Assembly (NCBI GenBank): GCA_000507305.1 | Contig: DF239129.1 | Span: 1 to 64,000 of the forward strand | Reading direction: 5' to 3' | Origin: Breviolum minutum Mf 1.05b.01 | Taxonomy: Eukaryota; Sar; Dinophyceae; Suessiales; Symbiodiniaceae | DNA length: 64,000 nt | In this document: positions 1-12,700 of the stretch, piece after piece | How positions within the stretch are numbered: the stretch's first letter is position 1 | Layout of the letters: each line of letters begins with the position of its first letter | Notes under the pieces: generated by a model | Databases searched by the model: none | Seen by the model: only the letters and a program-made list of their open reading frames with translations | What the model was told of the DNA's origin: nothing | Translations under genes and position numbers: made by a program

Positions 1-234
1 TTCTTGTTCTTGTTGTTCTTGTTCTTGTTGTTTTTGTTGTTGTTGTTGCTCTTGTTCTTGTTCTTGTTCTTGTTCTTGTTCTTGTTGTTCTTGTTCTTGT
101 TGTTCTTGTTGTTGTTGTTGTTGTTGTTCTTGTTCTTGTTGTTCTTGTTCTTGCTGTTCTTGTTCTTGTTCTTGTTGTTGTTGTTCTTGTTCTTGTTGTT
201 TTTGTTGTTGTTTTTATTGTTGTTGTTCTTCTGA
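1..234 (+). repeat. TTG / TTCTTG microsatellite
   Basis: Interspersed TTG and TTCTTG units run from the first base of the window. The open frame through them gives only Leu and Phe and is an artefact of the repeat. The array is cut by the window edge. The same repeat class appears in reverse-complement orientation at 59.6-60.6 kb. Confidence 0.95.
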
Positions 235-281
235 TTGTGGCTGTTGTTTTCATTGTTGTTGTTCTTCTGATTGTGGCTGTG
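218..281 (+). repeat. Short tandem duplication
   Basis: A unit of about 35 bp containing TTGTTGTTGTTCTTCTGATT followed by GTGGCTG occurs twice in a row (about 218-246 and 253-281). It lies at the edge of the microsatellite and was probably created by slippage or unequal exchange. Confidence 0.7.
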
Positions 282-2092
282 TTTTTTTTTGTTCTCGGGG
301 CTGGTGGTCCTCATTTTGTAGGAACATGGAAGGTTGGTTGTAATTGTGTTTTTTTTGACGGCATGTATGGGCTCGTGTTTATGGGGTCCCGGTATTTGAC
401 CAGAAACAAAGACCACGTGTAGCAGGATGATGGAGGACGCAACACAATGAAACCAACAGCCACCACCCACCACCAAACCAAGAGATCGCGTCGCAGCAGC
501 TAGACCAAAACCCGAATGTCGGAAGGTTGGTTGTAATCGTGATATTGAACATTGAACACGATTGCTTTTGTGAATGTCCAAACATTCCAACCGGTGAAGT
601 ATTTTGTGCATCAAAGGCTTCTTCAAGGGCTTGTAATTCTAAGATCCTTGTGCGTATGTTTCGTGTTGGTGGTTGTGGTTGTCATTGTAGTTTTGCTTCG
701 CGATCAAAGAATGTATACAGCAGGTCAACTTGAACTGATTTTGAACAAGGCCCGCAGCTTATTGTCAAAAGGGAAACTAACTTGGGAGAAGTCGACATGA
801 CTGAGGCGCGACGGGTCGGTGCCAATGAACTATCCAACCATCACCACGAGATGTTGTTGGATTGTTGAGTTCTGATGGAAACCTTTTGGGTTTTTGGAGA
901 TCTGGCAGTACAATAAAAAAGGGTTGCAATGCAAAGATTTGCCATGAATTGATTTGTAGACAATGTAAGCAATGTTGGGGTGTGTAAAATGTATCAATCA
1001 CAAAAACCAACAGAAGATGCAACAAAAAAAGGTTTTGAAGTCTCATGTTTAGGATTTGTCTTGAAATTGGCAGGTGGTTCAGCATGGCGCCGAGGCACGT
1101 TTTGTGAAATGCAAGATGTGTTTGCAATTTGATGCAAAAACACGGTTGCTTTGCTTTGTTTTGAGATTATGATCGATACGAACCTTGGTTGACCTTCTGC
1201 TTTAAATTCCACTCCATTGTAACCAAGACTGAAGAGTTTTAAAACAGTTCAGTACTTGATTGCCTTCATGTCAGGCACTGCACTGTGTCAGCAGTCTTGC
1301 ACAGGGAGGTGAACTTGATGAAGCAGCAGTGCGCTTCTCAATCTCAGAGATTGCGGATGCTCTGCATAGTGAGGGAACATGTCACCAGTGATTCCTGTCA
1401 CCAAGGATTTGATTCGCAACGAATGCAGTGAGGCAACTATTTAGCATTTTTGAGGTTGCATAGGTTACATAGAAGGCATCAAGATTTGCAGTGAAGTTCG
1501 GAGTTGAAGATGGGTTGGCAACCTTTGGCATTTCTCATTTTCGTTTCGTTGATTTTGTCAAACTCTTCGGTTCCCGGGAATGCTGACGGTTAGGGACCAG
1601 AACATCAAGAGTTTTTTCCTCTTGCAATCGTAAGAAGCATGTGGCATGAAAAGCTTGGTCCTCGTTGGTTGAAGGATGAAGGGGATGTTTCCATGACAAG
1701 AGAAGCGCAGGCATCACCATCTGCTCTTGCAGCTGTGCGTCAGACCATTATCGAGGGCTACATTCAACAGGACCGAAGTGAGCTTTGTCAACGCTTATAG
1801 CTTGTTTTGTGTCAAAAGGATTGCCGAAGCGTTGTATTCTCCTAAACACATGTTCAAGTTGCAGCTCATGGTTCGGTTCATCAAATGGACTCTCCTTTGA
1901 CTCCATTTGATCGATAATCAATGTACTTTCATCCAGTGCATTTCCACCAGTTTGTCCTACATAGCTGGACTCAACCGACTTAAGGCTTTTCAAGTCGGCA
2001 GTGCAGGATCAGTTGGAATCAGCTTGTACATTTGCTCTTGAGGCTGGACCAATCTGTTTGGTTCGGAGTTATTTATTTTCAGATTTTGTGAT
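282..2092. other. No convincing gene
   Basis: Nothing in this stretch reads convincingly as protein. The open frames are short, lack flanking splice signals and have no recognisable composition. A 17-base string (GGAAGGTTGGTTGTAAT) occurs near 328 and again near 520, so part of the region may be an old duplication. It may be intergenic or 5' flanking sequence of the PPR gene. Confidence 0.5.
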
Positions 2093-2103
2093 TCACTTCC
2101 CGT

Positions 2104-3995
2104 TTGGACATACAATTTGGACTCTGGACATCTTCCATTTTCAACGCTTACCGTCCGTCCGTGCTTCACCTGGAATCTGATAAAACGGTATTTGAGGCCC
2201 TCCGTTTGCCCAATGGCTGGGAGCAACTGACGATGATTTCGGCTGAACAACTCCTACGAGCTTTGTTGCATGCACAGCTTCATGGCCGTGCGGTGGAGAT
2301 GTTGCAGGGCTTGTGTCAACCAGGAGCTTCAGCACCCAGCGATCAAGTCTTTAACTCGATGTTGGATTCAACGGTTTCTTCGGCAGAAAATGCGGTTCGG
2401 AAGCAGAAAAAAAGTATCCGGCCGAAAGACAACACAAACACACACATGTTATCACGGGTCCAACGCTATCATACTATCAGTTACTATCATTTCGGTTCAG
2501 AGGTGCAGTTTTGTTGGTTGCTCTACTCATGACATGTCTTTTTTCATTTGAATCTCAGGTTCGTACCAGATCCTATGGTGAGGCATGGGATGTTCTGGAA
2601 CTTTTGTTGAAATGTGGACGCAAGGCGGACAAGTACTTTGTTTCCATCCTGACCAAGAGTTTAGAGGCTTCAAATGATAAGCGTTGGGTTCGACGCGGTA
2701 TCAGCTTAGTGGATAAGTTCATTGAACAGCAACGAGAAGATGTGGATGAGATCGTCTTCAACAGTTTGCTGAATGTTTTGGGTCAGACTGGCGACATGCA
2801 AAAGTTGCAGCAGACCTTGAATAAGATGAGCGACTATGGAGTTGCTCCATCTGCTGTGACCTTTGGTACTGTGGTGAAAGCCTATGGTCGTGCGCGTGAC
2901 ACTGAGTCTGTGATCAAGGTTTGGAATCAAATGCGCAGCAGGTGTTTGGGGATCAACCCCGTGACCTGTGGTTGTGTGTTGGATGCTTGTGTGAAGTGTA
3001 ACTCCCTGGATAAAGCTATGGCTATCTTTCAGGAGATGAGGATGCAAGGGATGCACAAGAACACAGTCCTTTATGCCACTTTGATTAAAGGCTTAGCCAA
3101 GGTACGTGACTTACAAGGAGCTATGAACCTTTACCATGAAATGAGGATGGAAGGTGTGCCCTGCAATTTGGTGACCTTCAATTCTTTGATGGATGTTTGT
3201 GTTCGTTGCGGTGACCTGCAAACGGCTGCCTACTTTCTCCAAGACATGATGGGCATGGGTATTGATCCAGATCTTATTACCTTCAGCACGTTGATCAAGG
3301 GTTACAGTCATATTGGAGAAGTCCACAAAGCCTTGGCTCTTTCCAAGGAATTGAAGGCTCGTGGTCTGAAGTGTGACGAGATCATGTACAACAGCCTCAT
3401 CGATGGCTGTGCCAAGGCAAGGAAGGTGCAAGAGGGACTGGCTGTCTTTGAGGCTGGGACCGTGGGACCAAAAATGGGTTTGAAGGGTTTGAAGGGAGAT
3501 ATTTTTGAATATATAAGATGTTTTTGGTTGGGTGGAATCAAGTCATGGAGTGCCACATTTGCAGTTTGCCTCATGAGTTTCTTTTTTTCTTTCACTTGCC
3601 ATGTTTCAACTTGAAACTTCCACGGCCAGCAGTTTTTGGGCAGGAAATGTTGCAATCGCGGGTGCAACCTTCAAACATCACCTTCTCCATTTTGGTGAAG
3701 CTTCACTTCGAGGCAGCAACGGTAAAGCTTTTTGGGGCTCCTCACCCAACGAAAAATTGTGGCATTTTTAACTTGATTTTGAGATTTCAAACATTGCATC
3801 ACCTGGAAATTTTGGATATTCCCAAACAAAGAGCATGCAAATGCACCAAAAGTGAAGCGTATTGTGGGAGTGAGGAATGAATGATGAGTCTCTTAGAGCA
3901 AATGTGTAGTTCTATCAGCCGGCAAAGTATCCTTTACCAATTGTCATCTTTCTCATGTTCGACAGGTTGGGCAAATCGCTGAAGCTTTTCGCTTG
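2104..3995 (+). CDS. Pentatricopeptide repeat (PPR) protein, multi-exon
   Basis: PPR proteins are helical-repeat RNA-binding proteins, usually acting on organelle transcripts. Proposed exons: up to 2394, 2559-3452, 3644-3721 and 3966-3995, all joining in phase. About seven 35-residue repeats are visible; their openings include IVFNSLLNVLG, VTFGTVVKAYG, VLYATLIKGLA, VTFNSLMDVCV, ITFSTLIKGYS and IMYNSLIDGCA, each followed by a second helix. Repeat 7 is completed across an intron (VFE joined to EMLQSRVQPS), which supports the splice. Repeat 8 continues through a 30-base exon (VGQIAEAFRL). The intron after 3452 begins GCTGGG, a GC donor. A methionine at 2233 (MISAEQLL) could be the start, but the upstream frame is open to 2093 and a transit peptide is not resolved. 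The repeats are of the plain P type. The 3' end of the gene was not found. Confidence 0.85.
3966..3995 (+). other. PPR micro-exon, 30 bases
   Basis: The segment lies between GACAG and GTACCC and encodes VGQIAEAFRL. This is the turn and second helix expected after ITFSILVKLHFEAAT of the preceding exon. Both junctions are phase 0. It is part of the PPR gene but easily missed by gene finders. Confidence 0.6.
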
Positions 3996-4137
3996 GTACC
4001 CACCCGCCCCACGGTGCTTTTTCCACTGAAACTCTTAAAGACAGCCATCTTATGATAGAAAGCCATGTTATCAAGGATAATTTCACCATCAAGTGCTGTT
4101 CAGAGCATGAACTTTTATATCTAACTTTGATGCATGG

Positions 4138-4260
4138 CAGGAACACCTCGTAAAGCTCTAGTTGAGCGCCGGTATGCACCAAAATTTCCGATCCAGTGAG
4201 TGTGGCCCAAACGGGGGTCTCGGCGCGCAAGATGAGCTTGTACAGCCTGCTTGGACCGCG
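4138..4260 (+). other. Possible small exons between the PPR and Mei2-like genes
   Basis: After TGGCAG a short frame TPRKALVERRYAPKFPI runs to a GTGAGT donor near 4197. A second frame from about 4217 reads VSARKMSLYSLLGPRRQS up to GTGGGG. Either could be the end of the PPR gene or the start of the Mei2-like gene. Phases to neighbouring exons could not be made to agree, so this is tentative. Confidence 0.25.
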
Positions 4261-4359
4261 GCGTCAATCAGGTGGGGGGGGGTACAACTTCACCCAAAAA
4301 ATTGGACTTTTCAGATCTGATTTACAGGATGGCAGTTTCCTTCCCTCTTTTCCAGCTCA

Positions 4360-5460
4360 ATGAGTTCTGGCGACGTGGCACTTCTCAAGGAGGTGGATAT
4401 TGGGAAGAGAGCTGTTGGAACAGGCTTGTCTGTCAAATCCTTGCATCATTCTGGCACAATCAGCACGCTGTAGAGACATGCTTGGAAATGTGTCATAGCA
4501 TGGAGCTCTTGCAAGTCGAAACAAAGTATGTCTTTACAGATTTTCGAACAGCTCCCTGCTACCTTCCTGCTCCCTCATTTAAAGACATCTAAATGAGGGA
4601 GCAGCGCATGGGGAGTGAATCTTTTGTGCGACAAGGCCAACTGAAGATCCAGGCAAAAGCCAGGATCAAACTATCAACCTGTGTCAGGTAAAGAAAAAAA
4701 CCCAGCGTTTTGAACAAAAATCTTGGTAGCATTTTGGCCCAAGAATTCTAGGTTTCACCTGGAATTTTGGCACATTTTTTTCCTTCATGTTCTGCCTGGG
4801 TAAGATGATTCCTGCCTTTGAAGCAAGCGCAGCTCTTAGCCCCAGGACAGTTGCAAGCGATGAGGCCGAAGAGCTTGCTTGGGATTTGATCGTACCTCCT
4901 TGAACTTTTCAAATTGGCAATGTTTTTTTTTGTTTTCCCCCCGTGATTTTTTGGAAGGGGGATGATCTCTGGATGATCTTGATATTTTTCTAGGGACCTA
5001 GGTTTGATTAGGTTTGTTTGGTGGACAGTTTTGTGTGTTGTGTATGGCGTAAATTTGAAGCATTTGATTTGGAAGCACTTTTTCCACTCCTGTGATCGAG
5101 GTGAAAGGGACTTTCCTTAACCTTGATGATGGACAAAGTTTGATGAAACGTTACCGAAAAATCCGCAAAGCTAAGACGGACTTTGCCCTTGAGGTAGGGA
5201 TAGAGTGGAAAGGGGAAAGGGGGGGGGGTAGGAAGCTGTATATAATTGAATTTTACAGGATTATTTGCGGATTCAGTTCTTAAATCTTTACGGAGCTTGA
5301 TGATTTAATCCCTGGGGTCGTTTTTTGGGCTGGTTTAACACCATGGAAACCGTGAGTATTCTTCCGCAGAGTTGGTTGAAGGTGCCTAGAAACTGTGAAG
5401 GTGCCTTCTGTTTGATAGGTTCTTTGTGAAGAAATGAAGAAAATTGGTTCCAAAATATCT
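4360..5460 (+). CDS. Probable upstream exons of the Mei2-like gene
   Basis: Several short stretches read as protein: near 4362 (SSGDVALLKEVDIGKRAVG), 4605-4688 (ending AKARIKLSTCV before GTAAAG), 4805-4903 (FEASAALSPRTVASDEAEEL), 5101-5193 (VKGTFLNLDDGQ, then MKRYRKIRKAKTDFALE before GTAGGG) and 5421-5460 (VLCEEMKKIGSKIS). All are on the same strand and just upstream of the RRM exon, so they are most simply N-terminal exons of that gene. Their order and phases are inferred. Confidence 0.4.
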
Positions 5461-5490
5461 AGTTGAGTCATTCTCGTCTATACTTGGCAG

Positions 5491-6065
5491 ATCTTGGTGA
5501 CAAGGTTGCTATGAAAGATCCCGAAGTCTACGAGCTGGGCAAGCTTTGCAAGTCGGATCAAGCAAAGCAAGCCCAACCAACTGCAGCTACAGATGCTGGC
5601 AGAGATGATGACAAGGAAAACCATCAAGCTAAGATTGGGAGCAAGGAAAAAACCACCGTGATGTTGCGGAATCTACCCAACAACTACACTCGAGAGATGT
5701 TCCTACAGATGCTGGATGAAAATGGGCTCAAAGGTCAATATGACTTTGTGTATTTGCCTTGTGATTTTTACCATGACGCCAACTTGGGCTATGCTTTTGT
5801 CAACATGGTGGATGCCAGTGCTGTTTTCTTGGCATGGAAAGCCTTCCAAGGTTTCTCTGATTGGTCCTTGCCTAGTGCAAAAGTGTGTCAAGTTGTGTGG
5901 AGCGGTCCGCATCAAGGCTTCGAAGCTCATGTTGAACGCTATCGGAATAGTCCCTTGATGCACCAGAACGTACCTGATGTCTTCAAGCCAATGATCTTCA
6001 GGAATGGAAAACGACAGCCATTCCCCAAGCCCACCAAGTGCCTCCAAGCACCATTTCCTTTTTGA
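5491..6065 (+). CDS. Mei2-like RNA-binding protein, C-terminal exon
   Basis: Mei2-like proteins bind RNA through a distinctive C-terminal RRM and act in meiosis or development in fungi and plants; the family is much expanded in dinoflagellates. The exon follows TTGGCAG at 5490 and ends with TGA at 6065. It carries an acidic linker, then KTTVMLRNLPNNYTREMFLQ (RNP2 region), YDFVYLPCDFYHDANLGYAF (RNP1 region, F and Y present) and the conserved extension CQVVWSGPHQGFEAHVERYR, followed by PDVFKPMIF. This matches the C-terminal Mei2 RRM and its tail in full. Only this exon is secure. The upstream join may need a very short intron (see findings). Confidence 0.9.
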
Positions 6066-6790
6066 GATGAGACAAACCTTACACAGAAGGTACAAGTTTT
6101 TGTGAGGCAGTGCATGATCCCACAAACGGACATCACTAAGCCTCTAATATCTATGTGCATAGAGCACAGGGGTACACAGTGTACACAGCGTCTTTTCTTG
6201 TATAGATGCAATCCATGTATTTGTACAGCCACGAAAGATGTGGGCAATCTTCCAGAGGGGTTTTGATTTTGATTGGCCCTTTTTCATGATCCATTCGGGA
6301 AGTGCCATGAAGTTTCCCAAAGTGCGAAAAAAATGAAACCGTTGTGTCACTGTGTCGTGAATTTCCTGACGGATTCCACCATGAGCGGTTGCATATTTTT
6401 GCCAGACTCGTCCCTCGGAAGGTGGAGGGCCTAATGCCCGACTCGTCGATGAAGCCAAGGTGGGGACAGTTCGGGTCATGTCGGGTCCATGGGTTTTATG
6501 GGTTTTATGGGTCCCATGGGGTCAGAATCATAGGGGGACAAGTTCCATTGTAAGTTGCGGTCAACATATATCCAGGAGTCAACTTGTCAACAGCTCAGTT
6601 GCAACTTCCTCATAAATTTTACGGGACCCAGGTTCCTGGACTCGGAGGTAGAGGACATTAGTTCTCAACTGAAGCTTGGACTTGGAGAAGAAAATTCCAT
6701 GTCTTGTCTTTTGTACTTGGTATGTACTTGAAGTGTTCTTTTGGAAGATGACATGCAGGGGAGTTCATTTTGGCCATTTTTTGGAAGGCT
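6066..6790. other. Intergenic / 3' flanking sequence
   Basis: No convincing coding frame is present. A short run of GGGTTTTATGGGTTTTATGG occurs near 6490. The region probably holds the 3' UTR of the Mei2-like gene and the 5' flank of the next gene. Confidence 0.45.
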
Positions 6791-6796
6791 TAAAGC

Positions 6797-9700
6797 TGTG
6801 ATGGTCACTGGTCACTACTTCCCCACTGAGGCATTCACTAAGCCAAAGAGTCTCGAAGACGAGTGCAGATCCAGCAGTGCGAAGGGCAGCAACAGCAGTG
6901 CCTGGATGCAGGGAGAATTGTTTGCTGCTGGGCATAAGAAACTAAGTACCAGGTATGTCACGTGGATATGATTCCTGGGTTTGTAAATTAGATAAATGCT
7001 ACAGGCCAATACAGGCTTTGGTTCGCAGAGCTATGTTTTCTGTTCATCCTTTGAACTGGTTTGAAGAGTTTTGCTTGCAGAATCATGACACCAACCAATG
7101 AGACAATCTCTTTAAGCAAGGTGCAAAGGCAAACCTCTTGGAATGAAGACACAATGTGTATGTTGATGCACAGGCTTCAATGCGTTAGAAGGTTTCCGGG
7201 AGGGCTTTGCAGCTAAGGGGGAGTGTTAAAAAACCATATGCAACATTCTTTGTTGTTGGCTGATAAGTACAAAGGCATTGACAAAAAAGATGCAAATCTC
7301 AGAAGTGTGACAGCAGAAGACCTTGCAGCCGCCATGGGTATCCAAGTGTGTTTGCCTGAAGTTTTCCTGATCCCCAGTACCACTGCTCACTTGTTCACAG
7401 CTAGGTGCTGGACGAGTTGCGTTGCCACTTTGGGGAGGACCCGGGACTTAGCAAACCATCCATTGAGCAGGTCAATTTGAAGACACTTTACACATTAACA
7501 AATCCCGATCCCATTTTGTTTTGACAAGTTGATCCCTCCTTGCTTGGGATCCTACTGACCTGTGTATGGAAAGAATATCGATGCAAATTGAAGTGATCAT
7601 TGCACCCTGCATGTCCTACTGTTGATGAGTGAATATCATTAATCATTTTGATGGGATTGCGAGTTGTTCCCCCTGGGAAGTGACGACTGTCTTTATCTCA
7701 GGAATCATCTCACAATGCCCGGACTGCCAGAGCCTGAACTTTCCATGACAGATCCGCAGATCGGATCGATGGCGTTGATTTTTAAGACAATGCGGTTATG
7801 TTTCCGTATTTTAGGTTCTTGATCATGCTTTGTGCTGGAGGAGATTCCCTTTTCTGTCCATGTTCTTGGAAGACAGCTTGCCACCCCATTCCATGATGAG
7901 GTCTTAGCCGCTCATCTTGCGCGATTTGTTGCTGACCTGGTGGAGAAGGAGAATGCCAGAGAGGCAAGACCTTGGGAATTTGTATTGCAACTTCTCATGA
8001 TTGGTCCGATTCAACCCCACTGCCACGAAGCAACTTTTATATTCGCTGAGTGCAATCAGCACCTATGAGACCTGAAATATGCATATCAGCAATCCTTCCT
8101 GGCTCAGATATGCTTTATCATTTTTTGTCATTTCTATCATCATTGTTTTCTGCACTACAGGCAGTCATACATGGCCTTTTGAACTCCCAAAGTTGCAAGT
8201 CCTCGGAACCAAAAACTTGGGATCGGCAGGCTTTGCACTGGTGGATGGAGTTCTTGCTAAAGATCGAGGACATGAATTTGTTTTTTGATGGTTTTTGCCA
8301 TTGAATTTGCTTTACCTGTTTCACCGCGTTCCCATTCTGAAAGCTTCGAAGACACATTTTGGGCAAACATGCCAGTTGGTCCTGCTGGCTAAGACAAGGA
8401 CCAGTAGTTCTTGTTGAAAGGTACACAAGACTTCCAAATTTTGTTGCTGAGATTCGCGCGACAGGATGCTCGCCCTTTCACACGCAGCAATTGGGCTCAT
8501 GCCTCCACATTTGAAGAGGTGCGAGGACGGTGTAGTTTCAATTACTTTGTGATGTGCAGGAGACCTTTTCTTACATGGTTCAAGGAGATATTCTCAAATG
8601 TCTACGAACTTTCTGCATCCGAAACTATCATCAAAACGATTCTTCTTCCTCTTCCGGGTTTCTTCTGCCTTACTGAGAGATTTCACCTTTAAACAATGGT
8701 CTGGCCAGGCCAACACGGCCCACATGCATTATGACATGCCAAAACAACCTCCTAGGTACTGAGTCGATGCCGCCTCACGTTGCTGGATCTGAAACTGGAG
8801 GCGAGAAGTTGTACTGTAAAACAGCTCCTGCTGTTGATGGCAACCAGAAATCCGGGATCAACTCACCTGTTGAGGTTGGTAGTTGAAATCCCATTCTTTA
8901 CAGGATTTTAGCACCATCCCAGGTGGTTACTCTAGCCGGATTTCTTCCATCAGTAGCAGCTTCACGTTGTAAGGACGTGAGGCCTCAACTTCGATTACGC
9001 GAGGCATTGCGGGAGGCGCAATTCGTCTGTGGGAAAAATCAGTCCTAGCAAACAGTCAATGAATCTTACTTGCATAACATATATAACATATACATACATG
9101 TATTAATATACATATATACAGCATTGCATATATTCCCAAATTGGGGTAACACAGGGAGGACAACAGCAGATGCACCCTCAGCCTTCACACCGAGATCCGA
9201 GGTTCACAACTCTGCAAGGCATGCAGCTGATGACCTTTTAGAGGTGTTCCTTGGTGCCAAGCGCAGCTGATTTTCAATGGAAAACTGGGGGATTTTTTGG
9301 CGGATCTTTTTTGGGGGAAATTCTGGGAAGCTGAAAAAAGATGATGGTGCAAAAAAAAAAACAAGTAACCTAGTTGGATGTCATGGTGTGCCAACAAAAA
9401 GACACAATTTAGCGTAGATTTATGAAGATCAATATTTGCAGCAGTAGTATGGTCGCCCTGGTGCAATGATCTGTTCTTGTTCAGGGTTTCTTAAACATTT
9501 TATGAAACGGATTCACAGCTCCTGCTTTGCACATTTCAAACGGATGTTGAAGCCTTGTAAATGGGCCCCTTGCGTTGTGCTACAGATCAAGACTATGCTG
9601 TGTCTACATTCCACGTGGGGTGTTTTATAGTCTCCCACTGTGCCCGCCTGCCACAAGCAATGCTTGTGCAGCAGGCCTTTGGTTGTTTTAAGTGAACGCA

Positions 9701-12700
9701 TGGATCCTCCCAGACCTTCCGATGCGCAGTTGAGGTTGTACATAGGACTTCGAACCAAGCCCGCGATGGATCGCTTTTCATATCTTGACCTTTGTCAATG
9801 CTTGAAGGTGGCTGGTGGGAGATTTTGAAATTGCTCCCCATTGATCCATTGAATCGGTTGCTTGCAGTAGAGTTTCTGTGGCATCAAAAGCAGAAATTCC
9901 AATTGATACCTGCTGAAGAATTTGAAGATTATCTGTATAAGCTGTTGAGCCGATTGTTGTTTCTTGGTTGTTGAGCACATGACTTTAGCTTATGAAAAAG
10001 GCTTGCTAAGTATGAGTCTTAGGAAAAGAAAAAAAGCACTGTGTCAAAGCGACGTGGCCTGGCTGTTGCTGGTTTCAAACACCAAGTCGATTGGCAATGA
10101 GAATGGAAACGCTTCATTTTGGGATTGTCAGGCGGGCCTTTGTGGCTCCAAGGCATTTTGGAACTTGGAGGACGCCGGAAACATCTAAGAAAGTCTTGAT
10201 TGGGACTTGGAAAGGTGAACAAAGAGTACTGAAGCATGGCTGTCTGTGTTTGTGGCAGGACCAAATCATTTTCCACATCCTCGACATGGAGAAGTCAAAC
10301 ACTGTTGGGGCCTTTTCTTTTTTCCAGCCAGGTTTGAAAGTGGTTTGCCTCCAGCAATAACTTTACATCTACATGTGAAAAAAAAATGAATCAATCGGTC
10401 CGAGCCGTGCAGAAATAGAAACAAAGCGTCGCGACCAATGGAATTCCCAGATTCCCCAGAGTCACCAGTTGAACTTCTATTTTTTCTGAAGCAACATATT
10501 TGTCAGGGCAGCATGGACCTGGAATTATCACTGAAACTCTCTGAATCCACATTTTGATGGGTGAGGTTGATCTCTTAGCAGGCTGCTTCCTACCTGAATG
10601 TGCCAAGGAGGCACCAAGTTCCACTCGTGGTGATGGTTCAGCATTTTTGTGGCTCCAGAAAGTGAGAAATAGACTGGCAAGCTCACTTTTTGGAGGTGAC
10701 ATTTTAGTCTGGATGGCCACGAACCCTACTTCACATGAGAATGATGTGATTTTTACTCTTTATCACCATTCAGAAATAGGAACTTCATATTTTCCCAGAC
10801 GCAGGCTATGTGTGCTGAGTGCAGTTGGCCTTTGAAAAGTGCTTAAACATCACAATCTGACTGCACAGGACATTCCAGAAGATGCTGGCCGCAGTGCAGC
10901 GGGAATTGCAGCCCGGCGACATGTTCAAGAGCTTGTGCGAGAATTGGAGGAGTGCAGTGATTGGGGTTGTTTCCGCTTCCTCCTGCATTTTGTGGGGGGG
11001 CTATGGAGGAGTATGAGTAGAAGCCACATGAGCTCAAGTGATGTACTAAGCACTTTTTTTGGTTGGATCATGGAGGAAATTCACCTCGTCTTTCTAACCA
11101 TCCAGAGCCAGGAGACAGTTCGTAATCGAAGAGACCGCACAGATCGAAGGACAGGTATCTTTCTGGAAGCTTGTGTCCAAGGCAAAGAGGCTTGGATGGC
11201 CTTTTGGGAATTGCATGGCCTTTACTGTTTGCTTTCCGCCCTTCTAAAGCGTCTGGAGATTTGTTCTTCAGCTGTACAAGACTATGCCAGCTTCATCTGC
11301 TTTCTTCCAGTACATCAAGCAGCTCTTTTGGAATCTTGTGCGGTATGTCTAAAAAAAAATCAATCCTTTTCCTTTCCCCCAAAAGGGTTAATCATTTTTT
11401 TGGTCCAAGTGAGCTTCCTATCCTTGGATTGTAAGCAACGCAACACCAGACGTTTTGTTTGAGGACAGCGACCAACTCCTTCCACACCTGCAAGCACGAA
11501 TCGCTGAGAAAACCAAGATCCTGATGGCGACCTATGAAGTGCTACCCCGGCCATCTGCTCCACCCAAACGGGCCCTCTTCCTGGAGAAATGCCGAGCTTT
11601 GCTGCATCAGCATCACGGCGTTTTTTTTTTCCCAAAAAATCGTAGCACTTGAAGGGTGTGCGCGGGGGGAATTTGTTGCATCCCCGTTTTAATGTTTTTT
11701 TTTTCCTTGCAAATTGAGAGCTCGGCCGCTAGAGCAATTGTGGCGCTCCACCAAGGCTGACAGAAACAGTGCTTCCCTGCCGGATGGCTACAGAGGCCTT
11801 GCAAAATGTGACACCCCAGGCAACGTTGCAGGACTTTTATCTTTGGAGAGAAACTCTTGCTGTGAAAAAACACTCACAAATTCAGTGAACGAATTGCGAA
11901 AAAACCACTCAGACTAAGATGTCGTTCATGGCATTTGTGAGTGCGGGCGTTGTAGCCTTTTTTGTATGTAATCTATATCAAATACGTTGCTTGGTGAAGA
12001 ATAAACTTTTTTGTGGCCTCTGCGGGGGAAACATCCAAAAAACAGATTGCTTCGCCTCGCGAACAAGGAAACTGATCAACGTTGGAAGCAGTTTGCACGT
12101 CTCCAACTAGCAGCCCGTGTGCTGCTAAAACCAGAACAGCTTGAAGCACTTCAGGTGCAATCCATTTCAAGATGCTTGCCTTTCAAATTGAGTAATGAAA
12201 AAACTGAAAAAAGGGCCCCTGGTTGTTTAGGGTATGTAGGGGATGATACTGCCCAGTTTGGGATTATAATAAAGCATAATAAGGATCCCTATGATTATGG
12301 ATAGTCAGTTTTAGTAAAACACTCTTTTTAGTCTTGGTGGGATACGAAAAAAGTCAAGTGTTGTTTTTCCATTCTATGCAATCTGCTTGAAGGATACCTC
12401 TCAGATGGACCAGTTGACAGTGGAAACCGACTTGCGATTCAAGACATCGATGAATCCACCCCGGATGATGGGTGTGCGCACTCTGAAGTGACAACCGGCA
12501 ATTTGGTGAGCTTGCGTTGTTTCATAGATGATTCCTGCCTCCAAAAAAAGTGCACTGTTCTTTTTAGTTGCTTTTCTGTGGTGTCACTGCTTTACGTCAA
12601 ATTGCTTTTAAGTCAAATTGTTCTGAAACTAGGAATTTTCCACTAGGATTTACTTTTAAAGTAGAGTCAGTAGACGCTGGGGAAAAGAAAAAAAACACAA

